A stretch of 64,000 nt of DNA. It comes from Pseudarthrobacter sp. SSS035. Its GTDB lineage: Bacteria > Actinomycetota > Actinomycetes > Actinomycetales > Micrococcaceae. The stretch spans positions 2,790,001-2,854,000 of the forward strand of contig NZ_CP096882.1 of assembly GCF_023273875.1 (NCBI RefSeq), read 5' to 3'. The notes beneath the pieces are model-generated. The model had not been told where the DNA came from and did not search any database. It worked only from the letters and a program-made list of their open reading frames with translations. The position numbers were made by a program, and so were the translations under genes. Numbering within the stretch: position 1 is the first letter of the stretch; each line of letters opens with the position of its first letter. Below, piece by piece: positions 43,274-52,132 of this stretch.

Positions 43274-43319
43274 AGAAAACGCTTTCTCAAAAACTAACAA
43301 AGGGCTATACAGGAGTCAA
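43274..43319 (-). promoter_or_regulatory. Promoter and LacI-type operator of the esterase operon
   Basis: On the minus strand TTGACT (43314-43319) and TAGTTT (43291-43296) are 17 bp apart. The palindrome AGAAAACGCTTTCT (43274-43287) begins 3 bp after the -10, a classic repression position. A weaker dyad, AAGAAACCGTTTACTT (43318-43333), overlaps the -35 and could be a second site or serve the plus-strand genes. Confidence 0.75.
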
Positions 43320-43485
43320 GAAACCGTTTACTTTGGTACGGAGCCGCTTTCAACGTCCCGCGTGACGGAGGCCGGATCCGGACAGCTGCACATGAAGTGA
43401 GTCCGCCGCCGGAGACGGTGCAAACATGGATCGCCCAGTGCGATCAACCCAGACGTGGAGGGCCACGATGACCAAAGGAGGCCAC

Positions 43486-43575
43486 ATGGCCGCTAGACAC
43501 ATACCCAGGACGCCGTGCCCGGCAAGAATGCCGGCTGCAGCGGGTCTGCTGCGTGAAACGGAGTTGCCGCAATGA
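43486..43575 (+). CDS. Putative 29-residue leader peptide upstream of ABC permease
   Basis: An ATG at 43486 has a strong AAAGGAGG site 4 bases upstream and opens a 29-codon frame rich in Arg, Pro and Ala. Its TGA (43573-43575) overlaps the permease ATG (43572), an ATGA junction typical of translational coupling. The frame extends upstream in phase to ATG 43426. No homologue is recognised. It may be a coupling leader rather than a functional protein, or a chance frame. Confidence 0.4.
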   Translation: MAARHIPRTPCPARMPAAAGLLRETELPQ

Positions 43576-44516
43576 GTGCCATCAGTGAACTGAGCACCCT
43601 CAAGCGCCGCAAAGGCCCCATGACGGCAGCGGAGAAAAAAGCGAACGGCCGGGACAATAAGGCCGCGTACATCTTCTTGCTGCCGTGGCTGGTGGGCCTT
43701 GTTGCCATCACCGTCGGTCCGATGCTGATGTCCCTGTACCTGTCCTTCACGGATTACAACCTGCTCCAGCCGCCGGAATGGGTGGGGCTGGACAACTTCA
43801 TCCGCATGTTCGCCGACGCACGGCTGCACAACTCGCTGGGTGTGACGTTCACCTACGTCTTTGTAGGCGTCCCGCTGCAGCTCGGTGTCGCGCTGCTGAT
43901 CGCGCTCGTGCTGGACAAGGGCCTGCGCGGGCTGCCGTTCTACCGCTCGGTCTTCTACCTGCCGTCCCTGCTGGGCGGTTCCGTGGCAGTTGCCATCCTG
44001 TGGAAGCAGATCTTCGGCACCACCGGCCTGGTCAATCAGGCCCTGGCCATGTTTGGCATTCAGGGTCCCGGCTGGATTTCCGATCCGAGCACCGCGCTGG
44101 GCTCCATCGTCCTGCTGCACGTGTGGACCTTCGGCGCCCCCATGATCATTTTCCTGGCCGGACTCCGCCAGATTCCGGTGATGTATTACGAAGCCGCAAA
44201 GGTGGACGGCGCCAGCACACTCCAGCAGTTCTGGCGCATCACGCTTCCCATGCTCAGCCCCATCATTTTCTTCAACCTGGTGCTCCAGATCATTGGATCC
44301 TTCCAGTCCTTCACGCAGGCGTTCATCGTTTCCGGCGGCAATGGCGGCCCTTCGGATTCGACGATGTTCTTCACGCTGTACCTGTACCAGAAGGGCTTTG
44401 GCCAGTTCGACATGGGCTATGCCTCCGCAATGGCGTGGTTCCTGCTGGTCATCATCGGTGTGTTCACCGCCATCAACTTCATCGCTGCAAAGTATTGGGT
44501 TTTCTATGACGACTAA
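43572..44516 (+). CDS. CUT1-family carbohydrate ABC transporter permease (MalF-like)
   Basis: This 314-residue membrane protein has six predicted helices (first in AAYIFLLPWLVGLVAITVG) and the ABC permease EAA loop (YYEAAKVDGASTLQQFWRITLPML), which contacts the ATPase. It forms the translocation pore with the next gene's product. The substrate is probably a sugar or uronate-containing oligomer, judged from the shared LacI-type operators. It has its own CGGAG ribosome site and overlaps the putative leader frame. No ATPase gene is nearby. Confidence 0.93.
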   Translation: MSAISELSTLKRRKGPMTAAEKKANGRDNKAAYIFLLPWLVGLVAITVGPMLMSLYLSFTDYNLLQPPEWVGLDNFIRMFADARLHNSLGVTFTYVFVGVPLQLGVALLIALVLDKGLRGLPFYRSVFYLPSLLGGSVAVAILWKQIFGTTGLVNQALAMFGIQGPGWISDPSTALGSIVLLHVWTFGAPMIIFLAGLRQIPVMYYEAAKVDGASTLQQFWRITLPMLSPIIFFNLVLQIIGSFQSFTQAFIVSGGNGGPSDSTMFFTLYLYQKGFGQFDMGYASAMAWFLLVIIGVFTAINFIAAKYWVFYDD

Positions 44517-45456
44517 GCTTGAGACGCTGCCCGCCCCGGACAAAAAGACCGCCGGCCCCGGTAAGCCAACGAATCACCGCAAGCCCACCAAACGCCGCGA
44601 ATCCCGTGGCACGCTCGCCTTCAGCAGGGCTGCCCGCACGAAGGCCTTGATCAAACATGGCATCCTGATCCTCGCCGGCGGACTGATGATCTACCCGCTG
44701 CTGTGGATGGTTGTCTCATCGCTCCGGGCCAATGAACTGATCTTCCGCGAGCCTGGCCTGTGGCTCAACAGCCTGGAGATGAGCAACTACACGGACGGCT
44801 GGTCCGCGCTGACGCACCCGTTCGGGCACTACATGCTCAACTCGGCCATCGTGGTGATCGGCTCCATCCTGGGAAACCTGATCTCCTGCTCCATGGCCGC
44901 CTACGCCTTCGCGCGGCTCCAGTTCACGGGCAAGAAGCTGTTCTTCGGGATCATGCTGCTGACCATCATGCTCCCATTCCACGTGGTGATCGTGCCGCAG
45001 TACATCCTGTTCTCGCAGATCGGTTGGGTGAACACTTTCTGGCCGCTCATTGTGCCAAAACTGCTGGCCACCGATGCATTCTTCGTGTTCCTGATGGTCC
45101 AGTTCATCCGCGGCATCCCCAAGGACCTGGATGAAGCGGCACGGATCGACGGCGCCGGCCACCCGCGCATCTTCCTGCGGGTCATCCTGCCCCTGATGGT
45201 TCCGGCCCTGGCCACCACCACCATCTTCACCTTCATCTGGACGTGGAACGACTTCTTCGGCGCCCTGATCTACCTGACGGATCCGGACATGTTCACCGTT
45301 CCGGTTGCGCTGCGCGCCTTCGTGGACTCGCAGTCCGCCACCAGCTGGGGATCGCTGTTCGCCATGTCCATCGTGTCCCTGCTCCCGGTGTTCCTGGTCT
45401 TCCTCTTCGGCCAGCGGTTCCTCATCAAGGGCATCGCCACCACCGGTATCAAGTAG
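44506..45456 (+). CDS. CUT1-family carbohydrate ABC transporter permease (MalG-like)
   Basis: This 316-residue partner permease has a polar, basic N-terminus of about 45 residues, six helices, and the EAA loop (LDEAARIDGAGHPRIFLRVILPLM). The C-terminal end (GQRFLIKGIATTGIK) is typical of the MalG group. ATG 44506 overlaps the previous stop by 11 bases, so the two pore subunits are co-translated. A hairpin at 45499-45523 follows, and the binding protein gene has its own promoter. Confidence 0.93.
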   Translation: MTTKLETLPAPDKKTAGPGKPTNHRKPTKRRESRGTLAFSRAARTKALIKHGILILAGGLMIYPLLWMVVSSLRANELIFREPGLWLNSLEMSNYTDGWSALTHPFGHYMLNSAIVVIGSILGNLISCSMAAYAFARLQFTGKKLFFGIMLLTIMLPFHVVIVPQYILFSQIGWVNTFWPLIVPKLLATDAFFVFLMVQFIRGIPKDLDEAARIDGAGHPRIFLRVILPLMVPALATTTIFTFIWTWNDFFGALIYLTDPDMFTVPVALRAFVDSQSATSWGSLFAMSIVSLLPVFLVFLFGQRFLIKGIATTGIK

Positions 45457-45498
45457 ATCCAGTCAAGTAGATCCAGCGAAGCACCTTGCTCCAGCCAG

Positions 45499-45523
45499 TG
45501 GTCCGTCCCCCGAGGACGGGCCA
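45499..45523 (+). terminator. Candidate terminator after the permease pair
   Basis: Arms TGGTCCGTCC (45499-45508) and GGACGGGCCA (45514-45523) pair with one G-T contact around a 5-base loop, followed by TTTGG. It would separate the permease transcript from the binding protein gene, which has its own promoter. Confidence 0.5.
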
Positions 45524-45586
45524 TTTGGCGTATCCTGCCGTGCCGGGCCGCGTCGAAGATCCACCGAGGCCAAGGCAAAAAAACAT

Positions 45587-45638
45587 CTTGTAATACAAGT
45601 CGTGTACTTGTAGTATGAGAGTTAAGAAAACGCTTTCT
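45587..45638 (+). promoter_or_regulatory. Promoter of the sugar-binding protein gene with two kinds of operator
   Basis: TTGTAA (45588-45593) and TAGTAT (45611-45616) form a promoter with a 17-bp spacer. The LacI-type palindrome AGAAAACGCTTTCT (45625-45638) lies just downstream, over the transcript start. A different palindrome, CTTGTA-A-TACAAG (45587-45599), covers the -35, and ACTTGTA recurs in the spacer, suggesting a second regulator. Confidence 0.75.
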
Positions 45639-45683
45639 CGTTTACTTTCCCCCTAGCCAGATCAATGAAGATCGGAGTACCCA

Positions 45684-47042
45684 GTGGCGCTTTTTCACCG
45701 CACTGAGTCAGATGCCAAAAAACGTACGGCAGAGTTGCCATCCACCGGCGCACCCCGCCGTTTCCGCAAGACGGGTGTGGTTGCCGCCGCAGCCGCCGTC
45801 GTGCTTGCCCTGAGTGCCTGCGGCGGAGGAGCGGCCCCGCAGAGCGACGGCGGACCCGTTGAGCTGCGCTTCTCCTGGTGGGGCAGCGACAAGCGCGCCC
45901 AGCTGACGCAGGCGGCCATCGCGGCGTTCGAGGCCGAGAACCCCAACATCAAGATCAAGCCGGAGTACGGCGACTGGAGCGGATACTGGGACAAGCTGGC
46001 CACCCAGGTCGCCGCCAACGACGCCCCGGACATCATCCAGATGGACGAAAAATACATCACGGAGTATTCAACCCGCGGCGCGCTGCTTGACCTCTCCAAG
46101 TACCAGATCGACACGTCAAAGCTGGACGAAGCAGCCCTCAATGCCGGCAAGAGCGAAGACGGCCTGACCGGCATCCCCGCCGGCATCAACGCGGCCACCA
46201 TCCTGGCCAATCCGGCTGTCTTCAAGGCTGCAGGCGTTGACCTTCCCGACGACAAGACCTGGACCTGGGAAGACTTCGGCCGCATCTCCGCCGAACTCAC
46301 CGAGAAGTCCCCGAAGGGTACGTACGGCTCTGCCGCCTACGGAACGGACGAGGCCTCGCTGGGAGTCTGGCTCCGGCAGAACGGCAAGTCCCTGTACACG
46401 TCCGACGGCAAGCTGGGATTCGAGCCCTCGGACATCGCCGACTGGTGGGCTTTCCTGAAGGAGCTCAGCGAGAAGAAGGCTGTGCCGTCTGCATCGGAAG
46501 TTGTGGAAGCTGAGGCCGCAGCGCTGGACCAGAGTGGCCTGGCCACGGGCAAGAACGGGCTCGCCTTCTGGTGGTCCAACCAGCTGCCGGCGCTGGAGAA
46601 GGCCGCCGGAAGCGAGCTGCAGATCCTGCGCTTCCCGTCCACCACAGGCAAGGCTGCCGACGCCAAGCTCTGGTACAAGGCATCCCAGTTCTGGTCGGCT
46701 TCATCGCGCACCAAGCACCCCGTGGAAACGGCCAAGTTCATCAACTTCCTGGCCAACAACACCAAGGCAGGCGAGGCCCTGCTTGCCGACCGCGGCGTCT
46801 ACCCGAACTCCGACGTCCGCGCCGCCATCGAGCCAAAGCTGACGCCCGCCGATATCAAGGTGGTCAAGTTCATCGACCAGATCAAGGGCGAACTCGGCGA
46901 GGCTCCGGCCCCGCCGCCGAAGGGCGCCGGCGCCATCCAGGAAATCGTCAAGCGCTACACCTCCGAGATCCTCTTCAACCGCCTGTCCACAGACGAGGCC
47001 GGCAAGAAGGCCGTGGACGAGATGAAGTCCGCTATCAGCTAA
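45684..47042 (+). CDS. Sugar ABC transporter substrate-binding lipoprotein
   Basis: This 452-residue extracellular binding protein has an unusually long N-region of about 33 residues, a hydrophobic core and the lipobox LSAC, so it is anchored outside the membrane. The mature part has the family 1 signature (LRFSWWGSDKRAQLTQAAIAAFEAENPNI, then YWDKLATQVAANDAPDIIQMDE). It is the specificity subunit for the two permeases upstream. GTG 45684 has a GGAG ribosome site. It lies after the permeases rather than before, and is separately controlled by a LacI-type operator. Confidence 0.95.
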   Translation: MALFHRTESDAKKRTAELPSTGAPRRFRKTGVVAAAAAVVLALSACGGGAAPQSDGGPVELRFSWWGSDKRAQLTQAAIAAFEAENPNIKIKPEYGDWSGYWDKLATQVAANDAPDIIQMDEKYITEYSTRGALLDLSKYQIDTSKLDEAALNAGKSEDGLTGIPAGINAATILANPAVFKAAGVDLPDDKTWTWEDFGRISAELTEKSPKGTYGSAAYGTDEASLGVWLRQNGKSLYTSDGKLGFEPSDIADWWAFLKELSEKKAVPSASEVVEAEAAALDQSGLATGKNGLAFWWSNQLPALEKAAGSELQILRFPSTTGKAADAKLWYKASQFWSASSRTKHPVETAKFINFLANNTKAGEALLADRGVYPNSDVRAAIEPKLTPADIKVVKFIDQIKGELGEAPAPPPKGAGAIQEIVKRYTSEILFNRLSTDEAGKKAVDEMKSAIS

Positions 47043-47122
47043 GTCCAGCGCCGCCGTCGGGCTCTTCCGAGTGCAGCTTCTGAAGGAAGCTTCAGCGGGA
47101 AGCGTACGACGGCGAGTGGTCA

Positions 47123-47165
47123 CCACAGTCCCGACTGGAACCTTTGTTTCCGGCCGGGACTGTGG
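47123..47165. terminator. Terminator after the sugar-binding protein gene
   Basis: CCACAGTCCCG (47123-47133) and CGGGACTGTGG (47155-47165) are perfect 11-base inverse complements around a loop with additional C/G pairing, followed by CGTTTAA. It lies 80 bp after the binding-protein stop. Confidence 0.7.
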
Positions 47166-47272
47166 CGTTTAAGGTCCGTGTACTGGGTCCTGCTTTTCCC
47201 GGCAGCCATGAGTGCTAGACGGGTGCCAGTCCGCGTGGTCCACTGGGATCAATTCAATTCATGGGGGAGAAC

Positions 47273-48025
47273 ATGAAGGCATCTGCTTGGACCGCCGCTG
47301 CGGCGGCACTGCTGATATTGACCGGTTGCGCAGATGGTGTGCCCAGCGGGCATCCGACCCCGAACACACTGGAAGTTAGTCCGCCCAGTGCCGTCCCCAC
47401 TGTCGGTCCGACTTCATCCGCTCGGGCCTCAGGGGCGCCGGTTCAAGCGATCACCATCCCGCTGGGTAAGCGGAAGCAGACTGGTGTCGAGGCATGGCTG
47501 TCCATCAGCGGCTTTTCCGGGCCTCCCGGTTCGCAAGTTACTTACGATGCCTCAGAGTCCGCAGGCGTCGTGGTCAAGTATGACTGGGATTTGGACGGCG
47601 ACGGAAGCTACGACCGGACCACCACTGACCCTGTCCTCAAACACACTTACGAGGCAGAGTTTGAAGGAGTCATGATCCTGCGGGTGACAGGGATTGCCGG
47701 CGGCACCGACGTTTTGGAGACCCCCGTTCGCATCAGCACTACACCCCGGTATCTGGCAGCGGCCTCAAACGTTCGTATCGAGGTCCTCTCTACGGTGGGG
47801 ACGATCAGTGAGATCAGAGTCATTTGGGAATCCAGTGACCCCGCGGTTTACAGATGGGGAGTGGCTGTTGACGGTATCCCGGCAGGCATGCGTGAGGGAT
47901 CGGCCCGCTCCGTGAACGTCACAGATGTGCACCGCGAAGAAGAAGTCCTGATAGAGGTCATGGGCTTCACGGCCGGCGGCGCTATGGGTGAACGGGCGGG
48001 CGCAGTCCTGGCCGCGGCCGAGTAG
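47273..48025 (+). CDS. Lipoprotein with PKD domain
   Basis: This 250-residue protein has a short signal (MKASAWTAAAAALLILTGC) ending in a lipobox, then a Ser/Pro/Thr-rich linker of about 45 residues, then a PKD-type beta-sandwich: VTYDASESAG, YDWDLDGDGSYDR and a closing HTYEAEFEGVMILRV. PKD domains mediate binding at cell surfaces and in secreted enzymes. The last 80 residues resemble a second beta domain without a recognised family. ATG 47273 follows GGGGGAG; an ATG at 47261 would also work. It converges on the oxidoreductase gene. Confidence 0.8.
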   Translation: MKASAWTAAAAALLILTGCADGVPSGHPTPNTLEVSPPSAVPTVGPTSSARASGAPVQAITIPLGKRKQTGVEAWLSISGFSGPPGSQVTYDASESAGVVVKYDWDLDGDGSYDRTTTDPVLKHTYEAEFEGVMILRVTGIAGGTDVLETPVRISTTPRYLAAASNVRIEVLSTVGTISEIRVIWESSDPAVYRWGVAVDGIPAGMREGSARSVNVTDVHREEEVLIEVMGFTAGGAMGERAGAVLAAAE

Positions 48026-48070
48026 CTGTCCGGAACCGGACCCACTCGGGCGGCGCGCTCAATTTTCCGG

Positions 48071-49264
48071 TCACAGCACCAATTCCGGGCTCCTGGACGG
48101 CTGGCCGGCGTCGAAGTAGTCCATGAGCTCTGCGGAAAGGGCAGGAACTTCCCGGGCCGAGCCGTTGCCGCGCAGCGATTCGGCGGCAAGGACACCCGCG
48201 GCCACCGCCTGCCGGGCCGCGATGGGACTGGTCTGGGTCCGGCCGCCGTCGGCTGCGAAGCGCAGGAATTCGGCGATCAGGTTTGGATCGGCGCCGCCGT
48301 GGCCGCCTTCGCCGTCCAGGATGTCGATGACATCATCGGGCTCCGCGAAACCGGACGTGCGAGTGGTCCAGACCTTGATCTTGTCGCCGGGTCCGTCACC
48401 GAAGTTCTCGATCCTGCCCTTGGTTCCGATGATGGTGTAGTTCCGCCAGTAGTCGGGCGTGAAGTGGCACTGCTGGTAGGAAGCAAGCACGCCGTTGTCC
48501 AGCACCATGTTCATCATGGAGATGTCCTCGACGTCGATTGTCGCGGCCAGGTCCTGCTGCTCGCTCGGCGGCCAGTTCCCCAGCGAATACCAGTCACCCA
48601 TCCGCTTACCGCTGTTGTCGCTGCGCGTGGTCACCGAGCCATAGACTGCCAGGTCGCCGACAGCGGACACACGCTGCGTGTAACCCTTGGCGAGCCAGTG
48701 GATGACGTCGATGTCATGCGCGCCCTTTTGCAGCAGCAGGGACGTGACGTTTTTGCGCTCGGAGTGCCAGTCCTTGAAGTAAAAGTCTCCGCCGTGGCCA
48801 ACGAAGTGCCGGCACCAAATGGCCTTGACCTCGCCGATCCGGCCTTCCTCGATGAGCTCGCGCATCTGGACCACCACCGGCATGTGCCGCATGTTGTGGC
48901 CGACGTAGAGCCGCGTGCCGGTCTTATAGGCGGTCTGCAGGATGAGGTCCGCAGCCTCGATGGTGACATCCAGGGGCTTCTCGCAGAACGTGGTAATTCC
49001 GGCCCTTAGCGTGCGGACCGCGACGACGGCGTGCTGGTTGTCCGGTGTGAGCACCAGGACGGCGTCAATGCCGCTGCTCAGCAACTCCTCAAGGTCCGCC
49101 GTTATCCGTGTGGTGGGAATGCGTTCCGCCGCATCTGCGCGGCCACGCTCGCTCGCGTCACACACGATGGTGACTTCCGAGCCTTGGCCCGGTTTATGCG
49201 CGTGGCGCCACAGCCCGGCACGCAGCCCGAATCCTACGATGCCGACCTTCAAATCCTTCTCCAT
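48071..49264 (-). CDS. Gfo/Idh/MocA-family oxidoreductase in O-glycan locus
   Basis: This 397-residue protein has an N-terminal Rossmann motif (LKVGIVGFGLRAGLW), the EKP motif (FCEKPLDVTIEAADL) and the catalytic-domain KGAHDIDVIHWLA. It is not exported. Its fold is shared with GH109 NAD-dependent alpha-N-acetylgalactosaminidases, and its locus deals with GalNAc glycans, so a redox-assisted glycosidase or a sugar dehydrogenase is plausible; neither is shown. It is the last gene of the minus-strand operon with LacI, binding protein and permeases. ATG 49264 has AGAAGG 10 bases upstream; ATG 49273 is too close to it. Confidence 0.88.
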   Translation of the reverse strand: MEKDLKVGIVGFGLRAGLWRHAHKPGQGSEVTIVCDASERGRADAAERIPTTRITADLEELLSSGIDAVLVLTPDNQHAVVAVRTLRAGITTFCEKPLDVTIEAADLILQTAYKTGTRLYVGHNMRHMPVVVQMRELIEEGRIGEVKAIWCRHFVGHGGDFYFKDWHSERKNVTSLLLQKGAHDIDVIHWLAKGYTQRVSAVGDLAVYGSVTTRSDNSGKRMGDWYSLGNWPPSEQQDLAATIDVEDISMMNMVLDNGVLASYQQCHFTPDYWRNYTIIGTKGRIENFGDGPGDKIKVWTTRTSGFAEPDDVIDILDGEGGHGGADPNLIAEFLRFAADGGRTQTSPIAARQAVAAGVLAAESLRGNGSAREVPALSAELMDYFDAGQPSRSPELVL

Positions 49265-49288
49265 GGTGTGCATACCTTCTGTCGATTC

Positions 49289-50332
49289 TCAGTAAAGTCT
49301 TGTTGCGGCGCCGCGGTGCGGTGCCGATTCCCGGACGAATAGCTGCCAGGGGAAGTCCAGGACCCCGGGTTCGGTGTCCGGACCAGTACCGGTGGCCCGG
49401 TGAAGCAGCAGCCGCGCGAGCCGGTCAAACAGGTCCACGGGACCTACGGTGCTCAGCGACGGGGACATCCGTTCGCCTTCGACCGTGTTGCCGACACCGA
49501 TGATGTCCACGTCCTGACCCACGGTCAGGCCCAGCCGCTGGGCGGCGTTTATGGCACTGATGGCCGCGTAGTCCGTCGTGACGTAGAGCGCTGTGGGCCG
49601 GTCCCGCTGGCCGAGCAAGCGCGTGGCTGTCGCATACGCTCCGGCCATGGTGCCGTCGAAGACACCCACGTACTCGTCCTGCACCGGAAGCCCGGCAGCC
49701 TGGAGGGCATCGACGTAGGCCAGGTAACGCGGGGCACCCCGCGAGCCGGACGCCGTCGAGGTGGTCAGGCAGCCGATCTTGCGGTGTCCCTCAAGCAGAT
49801 GCGTCATCACCAGGGCGCAGCCGGGTCCGGCGATCGAACGGATCACGTCGAAGCCGTCCGGTTCCAGCAGCTCGTCGAAGACCACCAGGGTGGTTCCGTG
49901 GGCGGCAAGCCGGCGCGGTTCATCCCGGTCCCGCTCGCCCACGGCGTCCACGAAGACGGCGTCCGCGTTGTGTGTGGCCAGGACCTTGACCCACTCGGCG
50001 TCGCCGAGGATCATCGGCGTGATTCCCAACGGTGCGGCGGCCCGCTGCACGGCCTCGATGACCGAGAGCGACCACGGGTCGGAGAGCATGGTCAAGGACA
50101 GGATCACGGTGTTGGTGCGTCCGGTCCGGATGGCGCGTGCTGCCTGGTTCGGCCGGTAGCCCAGCCTCTCGGCCGCGGACCTGACCTTGTCCGCCGTCGG
50201 GTCCGAAACCCGGGGCCCGCCTTCTCCGCTGCGCCCGGACAGGACATAGGAGACCGTGGCCGTCGACACCCCCGCGAGGTCCGCCACCATGCGGATGGTG
50301 GGCCGCTGGCCCGTGCCTGTTGTCTTTGCCAT
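49289..50332 (-). CDS. LacI-family transcriptional regulator
   Basis: This 347-residue protein has a LacI helix-turn-helix (PTIRMVADLAGVSTATVSYVLSG), the hinge LGYRPNQAARAIRTG, and a ligand domain ending with ERMSPSLSTVGPVDLFDRLA. It lies inside the transporter operon, 24 bp from the oxidoreductase and 71 bp from the binding protein, so it is probably the local repressor or autoregulator. ATG 50332 follows GGGGAA. A TTAA-CG-TTAA type dyad upstream of the first permease (54189-54200) may be its operator. Confidence 0.92.
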   Translation of the reverse strand: MAKTTGTGQRPTIRMVADLAGVSTATVSYVLSGRSGEGGPRVSDPTADKVRSAAERLGYRPNQAARAIRTGRTNTVILSLTMLSDPWSLSVIEAVQRAAAPLGITPMILGDAEWVKVLATHNADAVFVDAVGERDRDEPRRLAAHGTTLVVFDELLEPDGFDVIRSIAGPGCALVMTHLLEGHRKIGCLTTSTASGSRGAPRYLAYVDALQAAGLPVQDEYVGVFDGTMAGAYATATRLLGQRDRPTALYVTTDYAAISAINAAQRLGLTVGQDVDIIGVGNTVEGERMSPSLSTVGPVDLFDRLARLLLHRATGTGPDTEPGVLDFPWQLFVRESAPHRGAATRLY

Positions 50333-50403
50333 GGTTTCCCCTTGATCGTTCCTTGGCTTGCCGGTCATTGCTGGTCCTGGTGCCCGCTGCCGCGGGGACC
50401 GGA

Positions 50404-52065
50404 CTAGGTGCGGAAGACGGGTGCGTCGGAGGCCAGGGCTGCCTGGTATTCGTCGCGGATCTTGTCCCCGCCTTCACTCTTCCAGCGCTTGACGGCGTTC
50501 TGGAGTTCATTGATCTTGGCGCGGCCGGTGACAACGTCGGTGATCTTGTCGCGCAGCTGCTTTCCGATCTTGGCGCCAACCTTGGCGTTGGTGTCCGAGT
50601 AGGACCCGTTGGTGGGGTTGCGCCAGGCGATCTCGAGCAGCTTTTGCTGCTGCTGGTTCACGTAGCGGGTGTCATCGTCAAAACCGGGGTTGAAGTTGAC
50701 GTTCTCCGGGCTGGACATGATGGTCAGCGCCGAGACCAGGCCCGGGGCGTTGGTGGTGCCCGTTTCGGTCCGGATCGGGTTGCCGTTTCCGTCCAGGGTG
50801 TAGTCCTGGCCCAGCTCGCCGTAGTTCTTCTGCAGGTATTCGACCGTGCCGAAGGGGGCGGAGAGGTAGTCCATCAGCGCGAGGAGCTCACGGATCTTGG
50901 CCTCGTCGGCCTTCTTGAACGGGGTGAAGCCCACTGTTCCGTAGCCCATGTCGTAGGTCGGCGTGACTTTGCCGTCGGCGCTGAAGGGAACCAGGATCTC
51001 GAACCCGGCGGATTCGTTGAGGGCGCGGTAGTCGTTGAGGTCGTGTGGTCCGCTGACCACCTGGGCGCCGACGCTGCCGTTGGCAACGCGGGCCCGGATG
51101 TCCGTGGCCTGGGCATCAGGGTAGAACACACCGGCCGCGAACATTTTGGCCACGAATTCCACGCTGGCCGCGTACTCGTCCGTCTCGTAGAGGTTGGTCA
51201 GGGTGCGGTCCTTGTTCACGGCCCAGCCGTTGGGGGCGCCGAACCATTCACCCACCATGTGCAGGGCGTTGATATAGGACGGCTCCAGCGCATACTTCTG
51301 CTCGCCGGGACGGGTGATTTCCTTGGCCTTCGCCAGGAATTCCTCCGCATTGCTGGCCCCGAAGCCGCCCACCTCGGCCCAGGTCTCGCGGTTGCCGATG
51401 TAGACCTGTCCGAACGGGGTGCTGGGGATCGGTGCGCCCCAGATCTTGCCGTTGACGACGGCGGTCTTCCAGGAGTCCGGTTTCAGGGCCGCCAGGTTGG
51501 GGTACTCAAGCACTGCGTCCCCGGAGAGATACGGGGTCAGATCCTGGAACTTGGCTTCCAGCATGGGGCCGATGTTGGGAATGCCCTGGTTCGGCGGCAC
51601 CCACATCATGTCAGGAAGGTCGTTGCTGGCAAGGACGGTGGCGAACTTGGCAGGGTAGCCGTCGCCGATGTCCTCGGCGATCTGCAGTTCCAGGTCGCCG
51701 CCGAGCTTGGCGTTCAGCCGCTGCCAGAAGGGGTTGTCCTTCATGGCCGGGCTCATGGTGTCAAAGGTTTCGGTCAGCCCCGTCACCTTGCCCTTGAGCG
51801 GTGCGTTCTTGACGGACTGCACAGGCTTGGGCAGCTTGAAGTAGGCAGCCTGCAGGCCCTTGGCGTTGCCCGCCAGGTCCGGGGTCAGGCCGGTAAATTC
51901 CTTGTACGTGGGCAACTTGACCGAGGATGAGGCAGAGGCGCCTCCGCTGGTGGAGCCCCCGCCTCCGCCGCATGCGGCGAGTCCTGCGGTGGTAATGGCA
52001 AGGCCTGCGAGGCCAAGGAATCCGCGGCGGCTGACGCCGGCCGCGGCTGAGATGGTGCTGGTCAT
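50404..52065 (-). CDS. Tat-exported sugar ABC transporter substrate-binding lipoprotein (LplA-like)
   Basis: This 553-residue binding protein has a twin-arginine signal (VSRRGFLGLAGLAIT) and the lipobox LAAC, so it folds in the cytoplasm before export and anchoring. The size and WKSEGGD-type C-terminus fit the large LplA/family 1 group, which binds oligosaccharides, and which pairs with LplB/YtcP permeases such as the two encoded next. The release of Gal-GalNAc by the GH101 enzyme of this locus makes that disaccharide a reasonable ligand, by inference. AAAGG precedes ATG 52065. It is longer than typical family 1 proteins (about 430). Confidence 0.92.
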   Translation of the reverse strand: MTSTISAAAGVSRRGFLGLAGLAITTAGLAACGGGGGSTSGGASASSSVKLPTYKEFTGLTPDLAGNAKGLQAAYFKLPKPVQSVKNAPLKGKVTGLTETFDTMSPAMKDNPFWQRLNAKLGGDLELQIAEDIGDGYPAKFATVLASNDLPDMMWVPPNQGIPNIGPMLEAKFQDLTPYLSGDAVLEYPNLAALKPDSWKTAVVNGKIWGAPIPSTPFGQVYIGNRETWAEVGGFGASNAEEFLAKAKEITRPGEQKYALEPSYINALHMVGEWFGAPNGWAVNKDRTLTNLYETDEYAASVEFVAKMFAAGVFYPDAQATDIRARVANGSVGAQVVSGPHDLNDYRALNESAGFEILVPFSADGKVTPTYDMGYGTVGFTPFKKADEAKIRELLALMDYLSAPFGTVEYLQKNYGELGQDYTLDGNGNPIRTETGTTNAPGLVSALTIMSSPENVNFNPGFDDDTRYVNQQQQKLLEIAWRNPTNGSYSDTNAKVGAKIGKQLRDKITDVVTGRAKINELQNAVKRWKSEGGDKIRDEYQAALASDAPVFRT

Positions 52066-52132
52066 GGAAGGAACCTTTCTAAAGGGGTGCTTCTTGCGTG
52101 GAGGGCATAGCTCGAGGTGGGCGCAGCCAGGG

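Noticed and set aside
43196..43300. Longer start of the esterase at 43300
   Set aside because: That extension would be read through the operator and the predicted transcript start; GTG 43183 fits the promoter and the protein family better.
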